A DNA stretch of 64,000 nucleotides, taken from the NCBI GenBank assembly GCA_019009955.1, contig CM032233.1:94187501-94251500 (forward strand), in the 5' to 3' direction. Numbering within the stretch: the stretch's first letter is position 1; each line of letters starts with the position of its first letter. Below, one piece after another: positions 32,997-44,110 of this stretch. The position numbers were made by a program, and so were the translations under genes. Below the pieces are notes generated by a model, which was not told the DNA's origin, did not search any database, and saw only the letters and a list, made by a program, of their open reading frames with translations. This stretch comes from Riptortus pedestris. Its lineage: Eukaryota > Arthropoda > Insecta > Hemiptera > Alydidae.

Positions 32997-34291
32997 CTCT
33001 GTTAACGCTCTAGCGGTCGCAATTTTTGTTTGATCGTTACCAAACTCGGAATTTAATCGTTTTATGTAAAAAGGAAGATCAAGTTCGTTAATGGCTGAAA
33101 TCGGACCAGTGGGAGGGGGGGGGTTTAGAGGGGGGATTTTTGAAAATTCAAAATATCTCCGTTATTATGCGTCGGATCGAAAAATTGTATAGAATAAATC
33201 TTATTTTAAATTCAATGTACTATAAATATTGTTCTATACAATTATTCTGTATCTTGAATATTAACCGAGATATTGGCATTTGTATTCTGCGTGTGAAATT
33301 TCTCCGTACGTCGGATCGAAAAAGTGTATAGAGCTAATCTTATTCTAAATTTAATTGTCTTTTTGTATGTTGTTATATAAACATTTTCTCTAAGGTTAAT
33401 ATTAATTGCGATATTTTATTTCATTTTTAGTTTTCATTCTTTAGTAAACCCCCACTCCTACTCCGGTCCTAATAACAATAAGCTGTTATAACATGAACCT
33501 CTTTATTCTAAGCTTAAATACCCAATATTGTTTCTATTGGCCCTTTAATATGGGAGAAACAAACATATTCATCGTCGTGTGAAGACTTCATCGATAAAGG
33601 TTTTACATTCTTGTCTCGAAAATCTTTATTTTATCTATACCAAACTCGGTATTTATCAGTTTTATTCAACACTAAGAATCATATTTTCGATTGACAGAAA
33701 AAGGCCAAGGAATAGGGATGGCTTACAGAGGGAGGGGAATTCGAAAATTCAAAGTATCTCCGTTATTATGAGCCGGATTGTAAAATGTTATAGAATCAAT
33801 CTTGTTAAACTATTGAAGCTCTACAATGTTTGCAGTGTCTATTTCTTTGTAAATCAAGTACGGACGTAGTTATTCGTACTTTCTTATTTTCAGCATTCAA
33901 TTACACCCCCCCCCCTCCCTCCCTTCGACTCATAGGTTTTTTTCTTCTAATAAATAGAGAATATGTGGTGAGATGAAATCATAAGTGTGCTATACCAGCA
34001 AGAAATTTGCTTGGTTTACGCAGATCCTGCCTGCCGGACTTTTATGAGTAGGATCGAATAATATTATAGGACGAATCTTGTTAAACTAGTGCCGCACTAC
34101 AATTATTGTTCTATATATTTTTTCGTAACTTAAATATGAAGGAAGTCATTCGTTACTTTTTTAGACTTCAGTAAATTATACTCATTGGATTTTTATTTAG
34201 AAATAGAGAATAGACGATAGAGAATCAGTAGTTTGTCACACCAGCGCGTGGAAAAGACCCTCTTAGGTTGTCCCTTGCGTGACGGGTCTTT
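30892..34291 (-). mobile_element. HINE complex: core split by Helitron-like element, body modules repeated
   Basis: The 3' end is at 30892 (TTTTAGCAGATTTCCCTTAG), then GTCCATCGATCCTACCCAGG and (AT)n. The Helitron-like element is 31067-32933. (AT)n resumes to 32994, then CTCTGTTAACGCTCTAGCGG. Body landmarks occur several times in series: AAATATCTCCGTTATTATGC at 33150, CTCCGTACGTCGGATCG at 33302, AAAGTATCTCCGTTATTATG at 33750 and GAGTAGGATCGAATAATATT at 34047. Two decayed 5' ends occur, GGTTTACGCAGATCCTGCC at 34016 and CCCTTGCGTGACGGGTC at 34271. The right part therefore consists of tandem, diverged 5' halves. Confidence 0.75.
31067..32933 (+). mobile_element. Helitron-like non-autonomous element, five internal repeats
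   Basis: The 5' region is AAATTGTAACCTCTGTCTG, TTTCACGAAAACTTTTCG, (TTTG)n, CACGCATAAACGGCTGAACC. The marker AGGAGTGGGGGTTATAAG lies at 31324, 31622, 31920 and 32217, with a variant (GGGAGTGGGGG) at 32514: spacings 298, 298, 297, 297. The 3' end is CAATTCCCGGGCGAAGCCGG, GTATCTGAGCTAG then T. The length (1867 bp) is close to the 16.5-kb copy, and both sit in HINE (AT)n cores. No transposition protein is encoded. Confidence 0.7.
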
Positions 34292-34960
34292 TTATTTTAC
34301 GATCTATACCTGGAGACATAGGTAGGCGAATGACGGACGATTTCTTTCAGCGGATGCAAATTCTTTATCTTTATGGCGACATCAAAGGCTATAATTAAAA
34401 TCGAATATAAAACACTATTGGATAAAAGGGATTCAGACGGAAGTATTCATTTATTACTCTTTAAAAGAAACGTAAAATCAACTTTTAGGTAGCCTTAGCC
34501 TATTACAAAACTGTACAAACAAGCAGAAGGAGTAGCTCTTTTATCGGTATGAAAAAACAATTGAAACATTTCGAGAGCGTCTGATAAAAAGGTGGTATTA
34601 GTGGGCAATAAATGACATTATAAAAAGATAGGGGATAATTTATGGCTTTGGAGGAGGTAGAGACAGGCGCCGTGGGCTTGGCTTGCTTGGGCTGATTATG
34701 CTCAAACAGCGATCCGATGGAGACTCCAGCTCTCCACACTATCTCAACGAGCAGCTTTCCTTATCACACCTCTTAGATTAGCTATTCAAACTCAAGTACA
34801 AACTCATCCACCTCTAGTACGCAACTGCATTACGAGTATTCCCCCATGCCTCTAGTCTAGCAATTATTTCATTACATCAGGCCGGTTCTATGGAGGTACG
34901 CGGGTGCAATTTGAAGTCACACAAGGAACTTAGAATCAAGGTTAAAAATTTAGTTGCTCA
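34292..34960. other. unique island, possible host regulatory sequence
   Basis: Non-repetitive sequence. It contains GATAATTTATGGCTTTGG at about 34635 (TTTATGG, a caudal/Abd-B-like site), GGGCAATAAATGACATTATA at about 34600, and a GC-richer stretch at 34655-34740. The 78-codon minus-strand frame (34503-34739) has no domain. Confidence 0.4.
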
Positions 34961-37000
34961 AAATACGTTTTTTACAGAGTGACTTTCGCCAAAATAACCG
35001 ATGTCGAAAGAAATTTGTTCACAATGACTTGTATTCAAACGACATTAGTCACTACATGCTTTTTGCCAAATGAACGTATGTTGTAAGATCTTTATTGAGA
35101 AAGACGAGTGTTCAAACGTTCGTCACAAGATGCCTTTTGCCAAAAGAACCTGCATCGGAAGAACTTTGTTCAGAAAGACGAGTATTCAAACGTTTGTCAC
35201 AATAAGCTTTTTGCCAGAAGAACCTATGTCAAAAGAACAATTTACCAGAATGACAAGTGTTCAAAAGTTTGTCACAACATGTCTTTAAACCAAAGAACTT
35301 ATGTCGAAGGAACTTTGTTCAGAAAGACGAATGTTCAAACGTTTGCCACAACATTCCTTTTGCCAAAAGAACGTATGTCGAAAGAACTTTGTTCAGAAAA
35401 AAGAGTGTTCAAACGTTTTTTTCAACATACCTTTAACCCAAAGAACGTATGCCGTAAGAACTTTGTTTTGTTTGTTTACACTCCTTTTGGCAAAACAATG
35501 TATGTCGAAAGAACTTTGTTCAGAAAGACGAGTGCTCAACCGTTTGTCACAACATGCCTTTAACCCATAGAACCTACATCGAAAGACCTTTGTTCAGAAA
35601 GACGAATGTTCAAACGTTTGCCACAACATACCTTTAACCCATAGAACCTACATCGAAAGACCTTTGTTCAGAAAGACGAGTGTTCAAACGTTTGCCACAA
35701 CATTCCTTTTGCCAAAAGAACGTACGTCGAAAGAACTTTGTTCAGAAAAAAGAGTGTTCAAACGTTTTTCTCAACATGCGTTTAACCCAAAGAACGTATG
35801 CCGTAAGAACTTTGTTTTGTTTGTTTACATTCCTTTTGTCAAAAGAATGTATGTCGAAAGAACTTTGTTCAGAAAGACGAGTGTTCAAACGTTTGTCACA
35901 ACATACCTTTAACCCATAGAACGTACATCGAAAGACCTTTGTTCAGAAAGACGAATGTTCAAACGTTTGCCACAACATTCCTTTAACCCAAAGAACGTAT
36001 GCCGTAAGAACTTTGTTTTGTTTGTTTACATTCCTTTTGTCAAAAGAATGTATGTCGAAAGAACTTTGTTCAGAAAGACGAGTGTTCAAACGTTTGTCAC
36101 AACATACCTTTAACCCATAGAACGTACATCGAAAGACCTTTGTTCAGAAAGACGGATGTTCAACGTTTTCCACAACATGCCTTTAACCCAAAGAACGTAC
36201 ATCGAAAGAATTTTGTTCAGAAAGAAGAGTGCTCAAACGTTTTCCTCAACATGCCTTTAACCCAAAGAACGTACATCGAAAGAACTTTGTTCAGAAAGAC
36301 GAGTGTTCAAACGTTTTCCACAACATGCCTTTAACCCAAAGAACGTGCATCGAAAGAACTTTGTTCAGAAAGACGAGTGCTCAAACGTTTTCCACAACAT
36401 GCCTTTAACCCAAAGAACGTATGCCGTAAGAACTTTTTTTTGTTTGTTTACATTCCTTTTGTCAAACGAATGTATGTCGAAAGAACTTTGTTCAGAAAGA
36501 CGAGTGTTCAAACGTTTGCCACAACATGCCTTTAACCCAAAGAACGTACATCGAAAGAACTTTGTTCAGAAAGACGACTGTTCAAACGTTTTTCACAACA
36601 TGATTTTAGCCAGAAGAACGAATCTCGAAAGGTCCCAATTAGCCTGAGTTGCAAAAAGTGGACGTTAATAAATAATAATAAAAGTATGTCGAAAAAACTT
36701 TGTTCAGAAAGACGAGTGCTCAAACGTTTGTCACAACATGCTTTTTGCCAGATGAACCGATGTCAAAAGAACATTATGTTCAATGTTATGTTATGTGAAT
36801 GTCAAACGTTTTCCACAACATGCCTTTAACCCAAAGAAAGTATGTCGAAAGAACATTGTTCAGAATGACGAGTGTTCAAACATTTGTTACAACATGCTTT
36901 TTGTCAAAAGAACGTATATTGAAAGAACCTTTTTCAGAATGACGGGCATTCAAACAACGTTTATCACAACATCCTTTCGTCGAACGAACTTTTATCGAAC
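34961..37000 (+). repeat. 74-bp satellite array
   Basis: About 25 units of a 74-bp monomer built on GAAAGAACTTTGTTCAGAAA, GACGAGTGTTCAAACGTTT and CACAACATGCCTTTAACCC. Units in the centre (35.3-36.6 kb) are similar to each other; those at both edges are diverged, as expected for an array evolving by unequal exchange. A variant with TTTGTTTTGTTTGTTTACA recurs at about 35465, 35815, 36015 and 36435, indicating longer-period duplications. 74 is not a multiple of three, so open frames of up to 151 codons pass through all phases and are not genes. Confidence 0.9.
36632..36683 (+). mobile_element. SINE tail inside the satellite
   Basis: GTCCCAATTAGCCTGAGTTG, CAAAAAGTGGACGTTAATAA and ATAATAATAA match the 3' 50 bp of the tRNA-SINE family. 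The array resumes right after it. It is a 5'-truncated insertion that postdates the array. Confidence 0.85.
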
Positions 37001-37461
37001 AAACCAATGCTACAACGGCTTGTTTCAATGTGTGTATGAAAATACACTTGGTTTTTGACTTGCAAAGAAGGGGATGCGTAAACATAGTAGGAGACACTAG
37101 TGATCTCGTCTCACCATTGATTCTCCATTTCAATTTTAAAATAAAAATTACGCTCTTAAAAATTGAGTAACGACAATTGTTGAGCACCAATGGTTAAACA
37201 TCATTGGTTCTATGACATTTCATCTGCCTTATAATAACAGAGAAAGTTTGAATTGTCGAATTCCATCCGTCAAAATTCCTTCTATTCGTGGTCCTATTTC
37301 AGCCATTACGGAATATGATAATTAGTGCTGAATGTAAAGGCTATAGACCGAATATGGTATAAATCAACTAAACATTCGAGTCAAAAACATAAAACCTTAA
37401 TAGTTGATGTCATCAACGTATTTTATGAATAATGTCATTAAATAATTATGATTATCTCTAT
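37001..37461 (+). mobile_element. HINE, third form, 5' half
   Basis: From about 37054: ACTTGCAAAGAAGGGGATGC and GTAAACATAGTAG (decayed 5' end), CTCACCATTGATTCTCCATT, ACGACAATTGTTGAGC, GGTCCTATTTCAGCCATTAC, and AGTTGATGTCATCAACG. It matches the order of 38293-38770. The 3' end is missing. Confidence 0.55.
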
Positions 37462-37544
37462 TTTTAGCAGATTTCCCCTATGGCCGTTTCTTCAAATGTC
37501 CATCGATCTTACCTAGGAGATGACGAAAATGAGGTCCGTTCAAA

Positions 37545-37588
<44 letters not shown>

Positions 37589-37938
37589 TGTTACCGCTCT
37601 AGCGTACGCAATTATTGTTTAATCATTACCAAACTCGATATTTAGACGTTTTATGTAGAAAGAAAGATCGAGCTGAAAAAAAACAGAGGAGGAGAATATA
37701 GAAAATTCGAAATATCCGCGTTACTATACGTCGGATCGAAGAAAAGATATAGAATCAATCTTATTGGAAATTAAATGTACTTCAAATATGGTTATATACA
37801 TTTATTCTCTATTTTGCATATCAACTGAGATATTTGCATTTTTCAGTGTTCGGCTTTCAGCAAAACCCCTGCTCATCTTACGTAAACAATACTTTGTTAT
37901 ATAATATACCACATTATTCACAGCTGCGTGACGGACTT
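37462..37938 (-). mobile_element. HINE, complete but shortened copy
   Basis: TTTTAGCAGATTTCCCCTAT (hairpin right arm lost), GTCCATCGATCTTACCTAGG, GACGAAAATGAGGTCCG, (AT)n at about 37550-37584, GCTCTAGCGTACGCAATT, and ATTTGCAT at 37832-37839. It ends CAGCTGCGTGACGGACTTAT. The G-run segment is largely lost. Confidence 0.8.
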
Positions 37939-38292
37939 ATCAATGGAAAAGGTATTTTCATGCCTAGGCGAAAAATCGTATAATCTCGCTTATTATGAGT
38001 TAGTTCGAAAAATGTCAAAGAACCAACCAAGTGGAACACGTGATGAATTAAATTATTGTTCTATACATTCTTTCGTAACTCAAATATACTATTTTTAATA
38101 CCTTTATTGTCAAATTAGAGGAAACTCAATCTTCTACTCGTCGGATTTTTACTTTGAGTAAATGAGTGGCTGAAAATAAAATATTTGATAATATCATTCA
38201 TATGGGCTATCTAAATACCTGATTTCGCATAAGGAAAATTCGCTAAAAACGTGGAAGAATATCTATTTTCTAAGGTGAACTTTTATAAAAAG
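37939..38292 (-). mobile_element. HINE body relic (third form)
   Basis: CTCGCTTATTATGAGTTAGT, AAGAACCAACCAAGTGG and TTCGTAACTCAAATATAC follow the order of the third-form body. No ends are visible. The last 90 bp show nothing definite. Confidence 0.5.
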
Positions 38293-39107
38293 AAGTCCAT
38301 CACACAGGAACTGCGTAAATTCAGCAGATTCACACGTGCTGCTATGACAAACGTGATCTCAACTCACCACATATTCTCTATTTCTATGAAAAAGCAAATG
38401 AGTTGAAGGGGACGAGGGTTACTGAAGGCCAAAAACAAGAATGCACGAATAACTCCCTTAGTACTTGAGTTACGAAAAAATGTATAGAACAACAACTGTA
38501 GAACTTTAATAGTTTAACAAGATTGATTCCTAACATTTTACGAACCGACTAATAATAACGGAAATATTTTGAATATTATAATTCCCCCTTCTCTAAACCC
38601 CCACTATTCCTTGTCTGATTTTTGCAAATCACAGAAATGATCATTAGTGTTGAATAAAACAGTTTAATATCGGCTATGGTATAGAGAAAATGAACATTTT
38701 CGAAACAAGAATGCAAAACCTCAATTGATGACGTCATCGCACAACGAAATTGCATCTATTTCTCATAATAAAGGTCCTATGATAGCAATATTTAGAATTT
38801 AATTTTAGAATAAAGAAGTACGTTATAACAGCTTATTGTTATTTGGACTTGAGTAGGAATGGGGGTTTACAGAAGGCTGTAAACTATTTCATTAACTCGG
38901 TTAATATTAATCCGACAATTAAATTTACAATAAGATTAATAAAGGAGAAATTTCGAAGTTTTGAAATTCTCCCCGTTTAACCACCCCCCTCCCTTCCCTG
39001 GTCTGACATCAGCCGTTAACGAAATTAATTTTTATTTTCACATAAAACGCTTACATGGCCAGTTTGGAAACGATAAAAAAACAATTGCGACCGCTAGAAC
39101 GGTAACG

Positions 39108-39166
<59 letters not shown>

Positions 39167-39253
39167 TTGTTTTGAACGGACCACATTTGCGTCATCTTCT
39201 AGGTAGGATCGATGGACATTAGTGGACATTTTTTACACGACCTCAATAACTGC
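38293..39253 (+). mobile_element. HINE, third form, nearly full length
   Basis: The 5' end AAGTCCATCACACAGGAACT, GCGTAAATTCAGCAGATTCA is followed by third-form blocks: CACCACATATTCTCTATTTC, ACGAATAACTCCCTTAGTAC, GATTGATTCCTAACATTTTA, TTGATGACGTCATCGC. A second body module with TCTGACATCAGCCGTTAACG follows, then GACCGCTAGAACGGTAACGG, (AT)n at about 39112-39162 and GAACGGACCACATTTGCGTC. The final hairpin is lost after ACGACCTCAATAACTGCC. Confidence 0.8.
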
Positions 39254-39584
39254 CGAAAGAAATGATATTTTATAACAAGGAAGTATTAAGAAGGAAGTAC
39301 TAAGAATAAAATAATGTAGACATCGGAAAATGGAGGTTGAATGTAAAGCCCATAACCATTATCTAATTTAAGGAGGCATAATTTCCCATAGTTGGGGTAA
39401 ATCTCCCATTAGATTAGGCGTGGGTCCATAAGAGATGCGGGTATAGTCACCAACTGGGACACTCCAGGCTGAATCATCTCTGGAATCTAATAGTTTCCGT
39501 TATTAAATGAGGGGAACATGTGTCCGACCGTGTTTCATGTTTAGTTTTGTCCAACTAGGTGAAAAAAAAGGGGAATAAATAAAA
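39254..39584. other. spacer, nothing recognised
   Basis: A 330-bp stretch without repeat or coding signal. Confidence 0.4.
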
Positions 39585-39950
39585 GTCCATCACGCAGGGG
39601 CTGCGTAAACTAAGCAGATTTTCCACCTGAGGTTTACAAATGGGTAGATCTACATACTGGTAACACTTAAAACCACCGTGAATATTAAGTGATTAAACAC
39701 AAATAGAGAAAAAAAAAATCTGCCAGTCAAGTTTAATAACCTCCCAACGAAAAGCGTCTGAATCGTAAACAAACAGGCCAGCCAATCTCTCACAGCTGAA
39801 CAGTTATATAGAAATATTCTTCACAGCAACAGACAAATATATATAAATATATACTACGTAGGTTCGATGGAAATTTGAAGAACTTTTTCAAAAACCGCGT
39901 CTTGAGTAGCTCAATAGCTAGCCTCAATAGCTGATTTCTCTTAGGGGAAA
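39585..39950 (+). mobile_element. HINE, deleted copy
   Basis: GTCCATCACGCAGGGGCTGC, ACTAAGCAGATTTTCCACCT begin it. The body is partly replaced by long-form 5' sequence (CACCGTGAATATTAAGTG, CCAGCCAATCTCTCACAGC). It then passes to ACAGACAAATATATATAAAT, GTAGGTTCGATGGAAATTTG and CTCAATAGCTGATTTCTCTT. TGCTAAA is lost. Confidence 0.75.
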
Positions 39951-39954
39951 TAAA

Positions 39955-40440
39955 CAAAACTAGTACGGCAAAGAAAAATAAACATTTTCTAGTTAAGAAC
40001 GTAAAATCTTAAATGATGACGTCATAATAAAACGTTTTTCCGAGAACCTCAAACAGTAAAAGTTTAGTGAAAACAATATTTCTATTCTTAAACTTCCAAT
40101 AAATTGGTTCATGATATAACAGGTTATTGTAAATACATGAGTAGGAGTGACGGCTTACTGAAGGCTGAAAACTAAAAAAATGCAAATATCTCAGGTAATA
40201 TTTTTCATTATACGGAAAATAGGTATATACCCACATTTATAGGCAATCAAATTTACAATAAGATTACTTCTATAAAATATTTCGATTCGATCTATAGTAA
40301 CGAAGATACTTCCACTGGTCCGATGTCAGCCAATAACGACCTAGGTCTTTATTTTTACATAAAACGTTAAAATATCGAGTTTGATAAAGATTAAACAATA
40401 ATTGCGACCACCAGAATGTGAACAGACATATATATATGTA

Positions 40441-40499
<59 letters not shown>

Positions 40500-40590
40500 G
40501 TAGTTTTGAACGGACCTCATTTTCACTTCATCCCCTGGGTAGCATCGATGGAAGTTTCAGAGTACAACCTTAAAGGAAATCTGCTAAAAC
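39955..40590 (+). mobile_element. HINE, 5' truncated, with (GT)n core
   Basis: It starts in third-form body (GTAAAATCTTAAATGATGAC, GTCATAATAAAACG), continues with ATGAGTAGGAGTGACGGCTT and GGTCCGATGTCAGCC, then GACCACCAGAATGTGAACAG. A (GT)n tract (about 40440-40500) replaces the usual (AT)n. The end is GAACGGACCTCATTTTCACT, a shortened 3' part, and AAAGGAAATCTGCTAAAAC with the left hairpin arm deleted. Confidence 0.78.
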
Positions 40591-41330
40591 TTTGGAAGCC
40601 GTCTTCCAGCTGTCAATCTAGTACATGGGAATTCTACTTGTTTCATTCAACCTCTGTGGGCAGGCTTTTTTAAACTTTCACTCTGTGAGTTATTCGAATT
40701 TGTCACTACGAACATGCAACACCCTATCTATTCACTGTTGCATGTATTTCCTTCATTAGATTATAGAATTTAAATGGAATACGGTGCGCACAAGGATATA
40801 CTTATGATTTACGTTATAATCTGAGTACAAATAAAACAAAACAACATTTACAGCCTTAAATGAAAACCGGTCATTCGTATATTGCAGTTATTTATGGAGC
40901 TATTTCACTGATAGCATTAGATAAATTTGTTTGTTTTTAGATTTGTTTGTAAAAGGCTAATAAATTGCTGTACTAATGAATATTGCTGTTATCTGTTGAT
41001 GAGTATTTTTACATAATTTTCCTTGCCAAACTGTTATGATTCACTCTTGCAGAACATGGCTAAAACGCTTTTTCATGAGCTAGTATAAATCAAACCTCGA
41101 GATTTAAACATCCGGATCTCTCTTAACGTCTTGTAGTGAATTCATTATAATTCATTAACCTTCGTTTATATAGCCAAAAGCTAATGAGGATAGTTGCTAA
41201 AGATTATCATGGGTCGGGATATATAAATTCAGAGATTTGAAAGTATTTATCAAGTATGAGGTATCTATAATTGAATGAGTAAGAGGGGGGGGGCTATGAT
41301 AAATAAATATATTTACTTCCTAACAATATC
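40591..41330. other. AT-rich spacer
   Basis: No gene or recognised repeat. Confidence 0.4.
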
Positions 41331-41576
41331 AACATTGTTTTAGCTCAGGTTAGCCATGTGAGTTAAAGCGTTGACCTTAATCTCACATGGTAAACCTAGA
41401 GTGGCGAGTTCGATTCCTGCCTGGGCAAAGGAAATTATTTAGTGACGAAATTCATTAAATAACATCCTAAGTCTCTCCCTGGCTAGAAAAGGGTGGTAAC
41501 CTGTAGATAACCCGTCCCAATTAGCCTTAGTTGCAAAAAGTGGACGTTAATAAATAATAATTATAACATTGTTTTA
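41331..41576 (+). mobile_element. tRNA-derived SINE, full length with perfect target duplication
   Basis: The target duplication AACATTGTTTTA (12 bp, perfect) is at 41331-41342 and 41565-41576, enclosing a 222-bp SINE. The head is GCTCAGGTTAGCCATGTGAG, TTAAAGCGTTGACC (A box region), GAGTTCGATTCCTGCC (B box). The body is TTATTTAGTGACGAAATTCA, CCTGGCTAGAAAAGGGTGG, TAACCTGTAGATAACCCGTC, CCAATTAGCC. The tail is TTAATAAATAATAATTAT. This is the clearest evidence in the window for the ends and insertion mode of the family. Confidence 0.92.
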
Positions 41577-42772
41577 CTTAAATTATTTATTCAACATACT
41601 AAACATTTCGAGTTTTGTAATAATTAATATACATGGTGGAAATAAATAATAGTGGTATCCTAAAAATTATTTAATTTATATTCAAAAAGCGAGGTGTGGG
41701 GAAGAGATCGTAGCCCTCCCTGAACTTGAATAGCACTTTGAATAATCATATTGAGTTTAAACGCATATTGCCTTTTGTCATATTGACATCTAAGTAACGT
41801 TTAGTAGTTATAGATAGTGCATAGTCGTTTCAATAACATCAGCATTTTGGTGTAAATAATATAATGTATACCTGAAGTAAGGAGTTTGATTCCCCAGAAC
41901 TTCCGCTATCACACGTTGTGCTAATTCAGAATGATTTCATTTAAATAATACATTATAAAATTTAAATAATGGAATAATAATATAGTTAACATTTCTATTG
42001 AAAATAAAAAAACAAATAAGTTTGGGGGGGGGGGGTTGGAAATTTATAGTCTCATACTTAGAACTATCATATCAGTCTAAAAACATAACATCATTTGCCA
42101 TTAAATGTCTATGGTAGTATTGAAATCAACAAAATTGTCGGTATTCAGATATCAACGGATATCATAATAATTTCAAATGATAGTCCGTTATGGCCTTCTC
42201 TGAAACCATTTTTACTAGTCCCGGTTTCGCGCCAGTATATATGTACAGAGATGAAGTTGACCAAAATTAGTTCGATATTTATGCTTTTCAAGTAAAACCA
42301 AAAGGAATTATATTAGTAGCTGTAAACGGAGCAGGATAAGGGGGGATGGGACAAAAATAATAATTCCAATTATCTAGACCTTTTGGCCGTACCTCACCAA
42401 GACCATTTCTCTTAAATAAGAAAACTCGTAATACATGATTGGAATAATTTATTGTATTACTCTGACAGTGAATATAGAGAAATCAAATCGAATACGCAGT
42501 ATTGGACTTCAAGTAATAGACGCTAGAAAAGAAGAAATACACTCCTACTTTCAGAGCACTAACAAATTCATATCAAATGAGCAGACAACATGAACCTATA
42601 TGTCGCTAAAGCAACAGGGCGCTGTCTGTAAAAACATATTAACTGACTTCACACAAGTAATAATGCACCCATGACCGAGATATTTATGCCAACTACTAGC
42701 AGACATTAGCCAATTTATAGAAGATGCTATTAAGTATTTCAGAAATATAAAAGCTATAGTGAACGTATAGGG

Positions 42773-42805
<33 letters not shown>

Positions 42806-42964
42806 TGTTGGTAAAAACACAGTTCGGTCAAGCCTTGACGGCATAGTTTACCATATGATGAGACTGCATATATTTATAAGTTACCATTATGTATAGTAAA
42901 CAATGTATTTGTAAAATATAAGATTATATATTTAAATCCTTTCAGATTCTACCTCCTTCCAGTC

Positions 42965-43002
<38 letters not shown>

Positions 43003-43272
43003 CTAATATTTTATATCAGTTTTGTGCATTGCAATATTTTTTTCGTCCATTTTTAATATTTAATTTGGTAGATTTTTAACATTTATTTATTTCTGTACAT
43101 TAATATTCTCTCTTGTTTGAAGATGAATCGTCATTGTAGCGGCATCTCAAGTAAATATCTAAAAACAAAAATACCTTATTAAGAGTATAATTGAAGCATG
43201 ACCATAATTGTTGCAAATTTGTGTTCGATGCATTTTATATCTAACTAGAATACAATTGAGATATTTGCAATG
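41577..43272. other. AT-rich region with simple repeats
   Basis: No gene. There is a G-run at 42022-42035, (GT)n at about 42773-42794 followed by (GA)n, and a T-tract at 42966-42995. Near 43229-43270 (TTTTATATCTAACTAGAATA, CAATTGAGATATTTGCAATG) is a short HINE body-like phrase that runs into the next copy. Confidence 0.45.
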
Positions 43273-43439
43273 TTACAGATTTCCCTTAAGAGAATCAGCT
43301 AATAAGGATGTAGTCATGACGCGATTTTCGACTAATCTCATAAAATATCCATCGGTTCTACCTAGGCCAAGACGCTACTGGCCGTTCAAAATTATATGTA
43401 CACATCCTTACTGGTCTGTTAGCACTCTAGTGGTCGCAA

Positions 43440-43506
<67 letters not shown>

Positions 43507-44056
43507 GATATAGTATTGTTGCGAGAATTGGATGAGTGAACGAAGAGAGAGAGCTGCGTGAGGGGAGGAACAAAGACTAGGGGAACGAGGGAATCTAATT
43601 AGGGACCTTCTAGGAAGAACTGGAACATTCTATGCCTAGACACTTCTACAAGCATTTAAAAGGGACTCTCACAGTACCCCTCGGTTGAGTGGTTGCTCGA
43701 CGGTCTTCGAGGGATGTTCAGCGCGACTTAGTGCAGCGCGGTAAAGTGTTGTGCCGTGAACGACAGTGTTGTGCCGTGTCTGCAAGTAGCAGTTTAGTGC
43801 CGTTTTTAAGACATTGCAGTGCCGTCGTTTCATGTAAAGTTCAGTGACCGCGAGTGAATTATTGGACTGTGTAAACTGAAGAACAGTTACACTATCAGTG
43901 GAATTCTGTGAGTAGTAATAATTAACCAAGAGTATTGTACATTGTGAAAATAAATCGTGCAGTGTTAAACTGTAAAACTTGTGTGTGTGTTTAATTTTGC
44001 AATCCAAACGAACTCTTATTAACAACGTTTTATTACTGGTTTTGTAATAAAAACGT

Positions 44057-44110
<54 letters not shown>

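Noticed and set aside
35070..36723. Apparent Cys/Lys-rich repeat proteins (up to 151 codons)
   Set aside because: The 74-bp satellite is open in several frames. As 74 is not divisible by three, successive units change phase, so no repeat protein is maintained.
34961..37000. CRISPR-like array
   Set aside because: Units are contiguous 74-bp tandem repeats without unique spacers, in an animal-type genome.
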